64,000 nucleotides of DNA from Perkinsela sp. pyNocScin1. Its lineage: Eukaryota > Euglenozoa > Kinetoplastea > Prokinetoplastida > Perkinselidae. Where the stretch lies: contig CAXHTR010000004.1 of assembly GCA_964019655.1 (NCBI GenBank), forward strand, positions 1,015,300 to 1,079,299, given 5' to 3'. The stretch's first letter is position 1. Each line of letters begins with the position of its first letter. Positions 37,331 to 47,928 of this stretch are shown piece by piece. Both the position numbers and the translations under genes were made by a program. Below the pieces are notes generated by a model. That model was not told the DNA's origin and did not search any database. It saw only the letters and a list, made by a program, of their open reading frames with translations.

Positions 37331-40300
37331 TGATGGATGCTTTTGTATTTGAAATCCGTGTGACCAAGAATATGGAGGTGCGGCAAAAGGGAAATGGGGG
37401 ATTGTGGTACATTGTTTTTAATGTTCATGAGTATAATCGCAGGTTCATCCACAATGAGAGCAGTTTTTTGATGAAGGTGGGATCAGATGTCCTGCCACTT
37501 AAAAGTCAGTCGGTGTGTGATTCATTCGGCAAACTTTCCACAGTCTTTGGTGTGAAAATTTATCAGGAGTTCTGTAGCCAAGTTTTTATGCATTCTGAGG
37601 ATTCGAACTTGGTTTAGTTTGTTGAATGTCAAAGAGAGAAATGCAATTGCGAGAAAAAAGAAGGTGGGAATGAGAATGATGGTTGCTTTATCCTTATTAA
37701 TTTTGAGAGATATATTTTCATGCATATATTGATTTCGATCGGGATATGAGTGACCTGAGAGTCTTGTGGTGGACGTGAGATGTCTTGTATGCATCTAGTG
37801 CACATGGGCATCGATAGTTTAAGTGCTGGAGGATAGATGAAGAGGGAGACTGTCGAAGTACCTTTTGACGAGAATAATGAGGACACTGATGGTGAATTTG
37901 TTTGAAGTTGGCTTCTTCAATGGAAGGCGATGTTCATAGTTCTTGGACCGGTGAGAAGGAAATGGTGCATATCAATGTGGTGAGTGGGTATAGAAGTTGC
38001 AATGTGGTTGGGTTGTTTCGAATGCCAGGCTCACGTGAGCTATCTTTTTCAAAGTTTTATCTTTGAAGCTGCTTTACGGGTTGAATCCAAGATCAGTGAT
38101 GTTGTTGATTTGAGTGGAAATTCAGTGGAATCAGTGATCGTTTAAAACTTAAGCTTTTTCACATGATCAATTCTTTGGTTGTACCTGATGATACTTTGAT
38201 GGGCAATGTCAATGTAAGCATGCAATAAGGTGGGTTGAGCAGGATTTACGTGATGAAGTTCAAAGGATATGATTGGCTTGTCGTTTTCTCCAGAGCTTGA
38301 TGTACCTTCATAATGCATGGTTGGTTTAAATTATGCAGGCAAGAGTGCGGAGGCTTGACTGGGTATTTCCTGAGGGTTTATGAAGCATCTGCATGGTAAT
38401 AGTTTACTTTTCAGGATGGGGCGGTGAGTATCTTCAAATTCAGTGCATATGGATGAAGTTTTGGGTTGCTTTATTGCTATGAAGATTTTGATACAGATTT
38501 TACATTCAATATTTCGCAAAAATAAGATGGAGACAGTTCCGATGGGTAAACTGAGTTCAAAGCTCATGTTCTGAAGGTCCAGATAGCTTTTCGTTTGGAG
38601 ACTATCGTATTTGAGTGGAAGCATGATGTGTGGGGGTGCGACAGATGTTCAACGTGAATCAAACTTTCATACTTATAAAAAGAACCTCACAGTTGAGAGC
38701 ATCTTGAGCAAGACTATGACGTGAGTATCGCATGAATTCTTTTGTATTCATCTCAGTGAACGGTTTGTGCCATAATTTCATCGTACGATGGCTAAGATCG
38801 ATGATTGAGCCTCATTTTCTATTATTCTGGTTTTCAGACGATGTTAAGAGGGATAAACCTTGTATTTGAATGTTATTTGATGGGAACATTCTCACTCTGA
38901 ATGGAATGATATCTTTTTGATCCTTTGTATTGAAAGATGCATATGGGAGAGCATATCGGTTCAATTTTCGAATTTTTTGAGAGGAAATCAGGATTTGAGC
39001 AAGATATAGATAGGGAAAGAATGGAAAGAGGAGATATATTCATGTGTTCAGTGTAGCGAATGAAAGAATGGTGGTAAATCTGAATGGTTTTTTGCAGATA
39101 TATGGGCCCATCATCAAGAGAATGCAGTATATTTTTTTTTGACTTTGAAGCATTTTTCACTGATGGCAACGCAAATACAGGGGCATGTTTGGGGGCATGA
39201 GATACATGAAAAAATTTACACCTAAATGATTCGTTTATGTATTCTGCATGGGTTCATTCGTCTCCAATTAACTTTGATGAATTCTTTGTGCTGTCCACCC
39301 GAAAGATTCTGTGGAACACTTTATCGACATTGGAGGTGCTCTGATCTTGAAAAACGTATGCATGGTGATGATTTTGTCCGGTGGATATGTTTTGCTCGAC
39401 TCAAAGTTGTAATTTGGCTGTGAAAGTCTTCTTGCTGATGCCTTTTTTGACTTTTGAAGCAATATTTCGAGTGATGTTCTCCAAGATGCAAACCTTTTGG
39501 AAGTTTTTTTTGATGTTTGTGGGACCAAAACTCGAGTGTACTTAAGTCAGTGTTGAAGCTCAACTCCACGGTCGCAAGTCATAGTCTTGATCTTGTACTC
39601 CATCAAGAACTTCTTTTTTGATTCTTTGCACTCCATTTTCAGTGAGATTTGCTCTCTACGACTACAATAGTGCATCCTGTATTTTCGATTCGCCCAATTT
39701 GGATACAGTCTGACGAATCTTGCAATGAAAATGCGTTTGCAGCTATATTTCTCACGTCGGCGATGATTTCAAATGAGAGTGATGCGTGACTTTTCCAGGA
39801 TCGTGTGCATCACTCATAAATCAAATTTCGTGAAACTATGTGAGGTGATGAGTGTTTATTTGTCTTTGTGATCACATATTCTTGCGAATCGTCACTTCAT
39901 TTTGAATGTGGTCACTACCCCATGCAAGCGATTCAAAATTTTTGATTTTCACCGTTTTAGCGATGATTTTTTCACTTTTGATTTCATTCTTTGCCTTATT
40001 TATGATACAGTGAGGGATTCTCGAGGTGCCTTCCATGCCGTGATGCACTTTTATTGTGTGTAATGAAAATTTGCAGTCCTTTGCACTCTCCATAATAGCT
40101 AATGATGTTTGAAGCACCTTTGGACATATGGTACCCTCATAGGAGATTTCATGCATTCATAGACATTCAAATTTGTAACGAGTGCTGGTGCATTGTTTCA
40201 TTTATGTCATATTGTGTACGGAGATTCTTGCAAATCGCCCTAAGAAGAGAAATAATGTTCGATATCCACATTCTTGATATGATTTCATCGATTTTTTGAC

Positions 40301-42362
40301 ATTTGATTTCGATTCTCTATATTTTGCTGCATACATACGATTCTTCGCAGTGCATTCTTTCCATCGATGTGTTGTCTTTGCACCCTCGATCACAGATTAC
40401 GTTGATCTCACCAGCCTTGGAAAAATGATATTTATCTTGTCTTATTCTCAGCACTTTTTGTGAGTATTCCATCAATTTTTGTTTAGAATTTTCATTGTGC
40501 GTATGATTGGCGATGAGAGCGTGATAGATAGAGAATTTGTATTGTACTTTTACATGCTTGTGAGGGATACTGAAAGTGCATTTTTCCCTTGATGTGTAAT
40601 ACTTCAATTCGATGATACTTTTCTCGACTTTCCACCTTGATCGTATCTGGCGATGTACTCTTTATTTCTTTGGACTAATCTACGAGTGCCAAAATTTTGC
40701 GGGCGTCATTCCATGGAGATTGTCATTCAAAAGCATTGTGAATATACATATGAGCAGTCACAAAGGCACGCAAACGTTTCAAAAATTCGAAATGAAATGT
40801 GCATAAGGAGATGAATTTCAATGATGCTCATCACCTTTCATCCGGTTTGATTTCATTTATCGATGCTTTTGTGCCAACGGAGACGATTGTACGATGTTTA
40901 TTCTATCCCTTAATGTGTTTTAATGCTATATGGCGAATCATTTCATTATTTTTGATATGTGAATGTCTGGGGATCTTTGCATTACACTTGGAGACATGAA
41001 ATGGCACGTTATCACAAACTCAAGGATACACGGATATTTCATGAAAGTTGACTGCTGACGCATGAGCGATATCAATTTGACAGGCAAAGCTGTTGATATG
41101 CAAAATGCAGTGAGATCGATGATTCTTTTGCCATTTGGTTTCACTTATCGAAAGTGTTGTGTATGTGAAAGATGATCAAAGTTTATTCTATCTCTTCATG
41201 ATGTTCAATACTATCTGATGATACTTTTCAAATATTTTGACCTTTGAGTGCTTGAAAGTGCTCTCATCAACCTGGACTTCACGAATTTCCACATTATCAC
41301 ATGTAAATCGACTTTCATGGAGATGTATTGACGTTATATGTGCAAATTTTGATGAAGATGGTGCGAGGATATGCAGAAAAGAGAGATGAAGCTTTCAATT
41401 TGCATGGGAAATGTCTAGCAATGGTTATTCTAACTTTCTATTCCATTTATCGGGGTATATTCTGCTTTGTGAGGGGCAATATGTTTTTCAAAGCAACCTT
41501 TGATGAACTTTTACACTCTCTGATTGTCGTTTTGAGAAATTTTCACTTACATATGTGATCATCTTTTTTTGACCCCGACATTCCATAATTTCATGATTTG
41601 AACGACTGCCACTGATAATTCCATGAGGTTCGATTCAAATTTCGACGGTGATGATGCCAAGGATATGTGTAGCGGGGAGAAGAAGATTTTGATATGCACT
41701 GAACATGTGTATCATTGAAAATTTCGACTTCTCTTTCGTTTATTGCAACATTCTTGATCGTGGAAGCGATAATTTGAAATGCATTCTGTCCTTGATATGT
41801 TTTCGCACTCTTTCTTCACAATTCAATCCCTGGAGAGGCTGCACATCCTTTATAACATGATTTTCCATCATATCACATGTTTTTAATTTTTTCTGTGAAA
41901 TTTTATGAATGGTGCGTAAAACTTAGTAATTCTGATTCTTTCGCTATGCTCAATTATCGCGAGAATGATGATTTGAACTTTCGGTGCCATCATCGAATGT
42001 TTCGAACTTTGATGTATGGGTTAACGTATATTTAACTATCCCATGGTATTTTTGTCAGCCTCAAAACCTTTTTTCACTTGAGGATGTTCAACACAAATAT
42101 GACCTCATCACTTTCAATCTCATGAGCTGTATAATCGATTTTTCTGTGCGATAGTACCATGATAAAAATATTCGAAGAAGTGCTGCTGAGGACATGGAAC
42201 ATTATCGAGACACCTTTCAATATACAGAACTCAATATCAACTTTTCTTTCGTGCATCGGACATTTCGAGTCTCGAAGCATCATATGAATTACTTTTATGG
42301 GATTCGATGATGATTCTGATAGCCTTCTACCTCTGATGAACTTATGCATGTTCTGAATTCAT
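37331..42362. other. Non-coding spacer with decayed repeats between rDNA and satellite
   Basis: About 5 kb without a convincing gene. The G-over-C bias fades by about 39.5 kb and the sequence becomes T-rich. Vaguely similar motifs recur, such as GTTTATTCTATC (40890s and 41180s) and GCATTCTTTCCATCGATGTG at about 40353 beside GCATTCTGTCCTTGATATG near 41779; similar phrasing occurs in the AT-rich part of the satellite at 45966. This suggests old, diverged relatives of the satellite, but alignment is needed. Confidence 0.5.
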
Positions 42363-45140
42363 CATTATCTATTCCATGACATGTGACAACGACTTCCACG
42401 AGTGTGCTTGTACGGACCTTACGATGATGACATGAATGTGCGAAACAACTGCAAGAAACAAAGTAGTCGATCTATCAATGTGTATGCGCTTTAAAATCTA
42501 AACACACAACAAGATATCACGATGCAATGAACACAACACGCGATAAGTGGGACTGCATTCTTTCACTTTATCCAACTGTGTGTTGCGGAGGACCTTTGCA
42601 CTGAAGCAACCATGATGACCTGCACGAGACTAAAGAGTGCATCATTTCTTTTTCGAACTGAACAAAAAGGGGCGAGAAACCAATGCAATGTGTGATGACT
42701 CGTGATGATAACCAATGTATTTGTGAGTCATTTGCACTATCGACACACACCGACGATAATGTCATCGCTCTTGATCTGATTACGGTCTATCTCAAGACAT
42801 TTTCAACGACTCTCAAGCATATTCGTGTAGTTTGAGCTGTAGACTGTCAGTGCTGGTGCAAAACGAGAGAAGAAAATGAAAGAGAAAGCTTTTATGCACA
42901 ATTTGGTCAATCTTTTATCGCCAACGCGATTGGAATTCTTTTTCACTATTCATAAACACTTTGTGATGTTTGGTACATCATTTTATCCATTTCATCGTTG
43001 TTCTCATGTAATCTTGCAAATATAACTCCTATCATCGTAAAAAAATGTAAAGCACTATTCGAACGATTCATATGTTTGATACCCATAAAACTTTCGTGGA
43101 AAGAATGTGAGATCCATTGTTGTTTGAGCTTTGATTTCATTTAATGGGGGATGACAGTGTGTTTATGCGATTGAGGGATGTTTCGCAGTGTATTCAATCC
43201 TTTTATGCGTATCGAGGCAACCTGATTGTACCTTTGAGACTTTTTGAACTCATATTGACATCATTTTACATCTTGCCACACTTATGGATGGTTTGCATAC
43301 CTTTTTGACGAAGGTTTGTTGAAGATTTCGTGATGATTATTGAGAGAACATGGCAGTTTGACAGAAAATGCCTTTCTGAAGACAAACAATTCAATCTTTA
43401 CGATGTGAGTATGGTTTGAAAGGTTTTTCATGCATGTTTGAAAGCTAAAGACGACTTTGGGATTTCATCAAAGGGAAAAAATGCATGCATTTAAACATCT
43501 TTGCGAACTTCGAGTGCCACAAATGCAAGTACACGTCCGGGATGTGATTTTGGGCATAATTTTTGATTCACAGAGCAGATGATATCATACATCGGCATCT
43601 GAAGATCATCGTGACTCGATCAAGTGGCATTTTTGATCGTTTTTATGAATGCATTTTCATGTAGAAGTGAATGTGGAACGATCTTATGCCTTATTCCATG
43701 AATATTTGGTAGAAATTTATCGATATAGAACAATATGCGATGCAGATTATAGCTATGGCATCCATTGACGCACAAATTCAATGTTAAAAGCATAAAGACG
43801 AAGAAAATCACGGGTATGCATTGACCTCACTTCCAATTTTGCACCGAAGCTGCTACGATCATTGAAATATATCATGCCAACCAATGTGAAGCTAAATGAA
43901 TATGATAACGACATATTGGGGCTCCACTGGGATATTTTTGAAAGACTGTTACTCCAAAAATTCGAAGAATACACTGCCAGGGTGTGATAATACTCCCAAA
44001 CAGAGGCTTACCACCCCATCTATCGCAGTTAACTCCAAAATGAAATCTTTGGAGCCTCCTTTAAAGACTATGCACCAAAAAGCACTCCAAAATCACACTG
44101 GCAGGGTTCGAAATCAAAATCTACGGTGGGTCGCTTCCAACTGAGCTATCCGAGCTATCGAAAATTTGGAATTTTCGCGGCACCTCCGTCAAGGGAGAGC
44201 CAGGGCAAGGCAGACGCAAAAAAAGCGCCGGAGACACAGCGGGCGCGAAGCGGCCACAATTTTTTTCCAAAGAGTAAAAAAAAGCAACCCGCACGGCGCC
44301 AGGAGGCCCGGCAAACAGCCCACATCCAGGAAACGAAACAGCGCAACCAAACAGGCACCCAAGGCGCGAAACGCACACCCAAAAAGGCACACCCAAACGA
44401 ACAAAAATTCAAAACAAGCGCCACCAAGACGCGCGAAACAACGCCACCACCGCAACGACAACGCGCAACCGACGGGCGAGCGAAACGAGCACGCACAAGG
44501 GAGGGGCAGAACAAAGACACACGCAAAAAGACGCGGCCGCGGAGAAGACAACGCAGAAGCGAACGAAAGCAGACACACCGGCGGGAGAACCCAGCGACAA
44601 GACCCAGCACCAGGGCAGCAGCAACACAGCCGAAAAAGAAAAAAAATCGACACACCGAAGGGGGGAGACGAGGGCAACGACGAAGCCAACCAGACGACGA
44701 GAGAGGGCAAACGAGGGCGAGACCAGAGACACCAACCGCAGACCGACACCGGAGCAACCACACACCGCAGCGAGCAAGCGAGCGAAAAAAAGAAACGACG
44801 GCAGAACCAGCAGGCACCACCCACCACAGCGAGCGACGAAGCGAGAGAACGCACAGAGAAACGCGCGGAAAGAAGCGACGAGACGCGACGGCAGAACGCG
44901 CAGGACTAACGACGACGCGGAACCAGGGCAACGGGGCGACCAGAGCAGCGGCACGGGAGACACGGGCAAAATCGACAACAACCGACGAGCGAAGCGAGGG
45001 ACAGCGCGAAGCAAGACAAAAACCGCCGGAGGCACCGCGGGCGCGAAGCGGCCGCAATATTTATATTCCAAGAGAAAGATGGCCCCCAACGCACACACCA
45101 TTTGGAAGACCCGGCACACACCCCCAAGCAAAATTACCAT
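42363..45140. repeat. Satellite unit 1 (decayed edge unit)
   Basis: About 2778 bp. Its AT-rich part and the first part of the GC-rich core carry many substitutions and small indels relative to later units; from about 44465 onward it is essentially identical to unit 4, including the 2 nt shorter variant GCAGACACACCGGCGGG near 44568. T-poor core 44276-45057. Confidence 0.9.
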
Positions 45141-46755
45141 CATTTTCTATTCCATGACATGCGACTACGACTTCCACGAGTGTGCTTGTATGCACCTGAC
45201 GACGAGGACATGAATGTTCGAAACAACTGCATGAACAAAGTGGTCGATGTTTCATTGTGAATGCGATTTGAAATCTTTCCCCAAAACACGACAAGAGCAA
45301 TGACGATGAAATGAAACAACACGCGATAAGTGGGACTGCATTCTTTCACTTTAAACAACTGTGTGTGCGGAGAACCTTTGCACTGAGCAAAACACGAGAC
45401 CTGCACGAGACTAAAGATGTATCATTTCTTTTTTGAACTGAACAAAAGTGTCGATTAATCTATGCAATCGTTGACGACTCGTGATGATAACCGATGTATT
45501 TGTGAGTCATTTGCACTATCGATCGCACATCGACGATAATGTCATGGCTCTTGGACTCGTAATTGTCTATCTAAAGATATTTTCAGCGACCTTGATGCAT
45601 ATTCTTGGAGTTTGAGCTGTAGACTGTCAGTGCTGAAGCGAAACGACAAAGAAGATGAAAGAGAAAGCTTTTATGCAGAAAACCTTCAATCTTTCATTGC
45701 GCGATACGCTTGGAATTCTTTTTCATGCATTCATACACACTTTGTGATAATTTTTGGTACATCATTTATCCATTTCAACGTTGTTCTCATGTAATCTTAC
45801 GAATGCCACTGCTATAATCACGTATAAACATGTGAAAGGCAATTCGAACGATTCCAATGTTTGATACCCATAAACCTTTCGTGGAAAGAATGTGAGATCC
45901 ATGGTTCTTTGAATTTTGATTCCATTTATTGGGGTGATAGTGTATAAAATGTGATTTCAGGGATTATACAGGGCGTATTGTACCCTTTGATGTGAATCCA
46001 TGCACTCTGTCTGCATCTTTGAGACTTTTTGCACTCATATTGACATCATTTTACATCTTGCCACACTTATGGATGGTTTGTAAACTTTTTCATGAAGGTT
46101 CGTTGGAGAATTCGTGATGATGAAAGGGAGAGTATGTCAAAGCGATGAAAAGTGTCTTTCTGAAGACAAACAATTCAATCTTTCGATGTGATTGCGGTTT
46201 GAAATGTTTTTCATGCATGTTTGAAAGACTGCGAAGACGGAAGGGGCTTGATTGAGATTTCAAATGTATGCATTCAAAGATCTTTGTAACCTTCGAGTAC
46301 CATCGACGTGCAGTTCACACTTGAGGTGTGATTTCGCGGATCATTTTTCAATCAAACATGTACAACATCATGCAGAGACACTCAAATAATCAGTGTATCT
46401 CGATTATGTGGCATTTTTGATCGTTTTTATGAATGCATATTGATCTGGATGTGAATGTGGCTCGATCTGATGCTTAATTCCTTCAATATTTTGCAATCAT
46501 TCATCGATATGGAACCATATGCGATGCAGATCATAGCTATGGCATCCATTGACGCTCAAATTCAATGTGAGAACATATAGACGAAGAAAATCACGGGTAT
46601 GCATTGACCTCACTTCCACTTTTGCACCGAAGCTGCTACGATCATTGAAACTTAAGATATAAATCAAATTTGAATCGAAATAAATATGATATCGACATAT
46701 TGGGGACCGTCTGGATATCATTGAAACGACTGTTGATTTAAAAACTCGAAAAATG

Positions 46756-46945
46756 CACTGCTAGGATGCGATGATACTTCCAAGCGGAGGCCTACCAGCC
46801 AGCTATCGGAGGTACCTCGAAATCAAATCTATGCGCCGCCTCCCTTCAAAGACTATGCATCAAAAAGCACTCCAAAATCACACTGGCAGGGTTCGAAATC
46901 GAATTCTACGGTGGGTCGCTTCCAACTGAGCTATCTGAGCTATCG
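46756..46945 (-). other. Pair of tRNA-like blocks in satellite unit 2 (one per half, about 125 bp apart)
   Basis: On the minus strand 46922-46933 reads TAGCTCAGTTGG, an exact Pol III A box as in tRNA D arms, and the complement of 46887-46897 contains TTCGAACCC, nine of eleven positions of a B box. The 23 nt between them is too short for an anticodon arm, and no acceptor pairing is found, so it is a tRNA-derived element or pseudogene, not a tRNA. A more decayed copy of the block and its flank lies at about 46756-46810. The same pair occurs in every unit at the satellite period (for example A box 44137-44148 in unit 1). Confidence 0.65.
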
Positions 46946-47010
46946 AAAATTTGAAATTTTTGCGGCGGCTCCCTTCAAGGGAGAGCCAGGGCAAGGCAGA
47001 CGCAAAAAAA

Positions 47011-47060
47011 GCGGCGGAGGCACAGCGGGCGCGAAGAGGCCACAATTTTTTTTCCAAAGA
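47011..47060. repeat. Left direct repeat bordering the T-poor core (unit 2)
   Basis: About 50 bp: GGAGGCACAGCGGGCGCGAA, then GAGGCCACAAT, a T run and CCAAAGAG. Its partner lies 800 bp to the right. Present in every unit. Confidence 0.8.
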
Positions 47061-47845
47061 GCAAAAAAAAGCAACCCGCACGGCGGCAAGAGGCCCGGCA
47101 AGCACCCCACATCCAGCAAGCGAAACAACGCAAAACAAACAGGCCCGAAACGCGAAACGCACACCCGCAAAGGCACACCCAAACGACCAAAAATTCAAAA
47201 CAAACGCGCACCAAGACGCCGAAACGACGCCACCACCGCCACAACAACGCGCAACCGACGGGCGAGCGAAACGAGCACGCACAAGGGAGGGGCAGAACAA
47301 AGACACACGCAAAAAGACGCGGCCGCGGAGAAGACAACGCAGAAGCGAACGAAAGCAGAACACACCCGGCGGGAGAACCCAGCGACAAGACCCAGCACCA
47401 GGGCAGCAGCAACACAGCCGAAAAAGAAAAAAAATCGACACACCGAAGGGGGGAGACGAGGGCAACGACGAAGGCAACCAGACGACGAGAGAGGGCAAAC
47501 GAGGGCGAGACCAGAGACACCAACCGCAGACCGACACCGGAGCAACCACACACCGCAGCGAGCAAGCGAGCGAAAAAAAGAAACGACGGCAGAACCAGCA
47601 GGCACCACCCACCACAGCGAGCGACGAAGCGAGAGAACGCACAGAGAAACGCGCGGAAAGAAGCGACGAGACGCGACGGCAGAACGCGCAGGACTAACGA
47701 CGACGCGGAACCAGGGCAACGGGGCGACCAGAGCAGCGGCACGGGAGACACGGGCAAAATCGACAACAACCGACGAGCGAAGCGAGGGACAGCGCGAAGC
47801 AAGACAAAAACCGCCGGAGGCACCGCGGGCGCGAAGCGGCCGCAA
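47054..47845 (+). other. T-free core of satellite unit 2 (plus strand A/C/G only)
   Basis: In these 792 nt the plus strand has only six T (47112, 47194, 47195, 47435, 47694, 47760). The longest T-free runs are 47436-47693 (258 nt) and 47196-47434 (239 nt). Because every stop codon needs a T, and on the other strand an A, all six frames are open. Equivalent cores: 44276-45057, 49842-50633, 52630-53419, 55416-56207, 58204-58995, 60991-61782 and 63779 to the window end. Confidence 0.95.
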
Positions 47846-47862
47846 TATTTATATTCCAAGAG
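47811..47862. repeat. Right direct repeat bordering the T-poor core (unit 2)
   Basis: GGAGGCACCGCGGGCGCGAA, then GCGGCCGCAATATTTATATT and CCAAGAGA; matches the left copy at 47011 apart from a few substitutions and the T run. Confidence 0.8.
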
Positions 47863-47928
47863 AAAGATGGCCCCCAACGCACACACCATTTGGAAGACCC
47901 GGCACACACCCCCAAGCAAAATTACCAT

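Larger units (their letters stand above)
45141..47928. repeat. Satellite unit 2
   Basis: 2788 bp. Distinguished from later units by CCCTTCAAGGGAG near 46971, a near-perfect palindrome, where units 3 onward read CCGTTCAAGGGAG. T-poor core 47054-47845. Confidence 0.95.

Noticed and set aside
44126-45157. Long Lys/Arg/Thr-rich plus-strand frame (343 codons) and its copies in each satellite unit as a protein gene
   Set aside because: Starts at GTG within the tRNA-like block, exists only because the strand lacks T, and is frame-shifted between units without consequence.
46881-46945. A functional tRNA gene on the minus strand
   Set aside because: A box is perfect but there is no anticodon arm, no T-stem pairing and no acceptor stem.
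47054-47845. T-free core as a mitochondrial cryptogene needing U-insertion editing
   Set aside because: Linked without a break to nuclear rDNA, C-rich, highly tandem, and without minicircle-type conserved sequence; kept only as an alternative to test.
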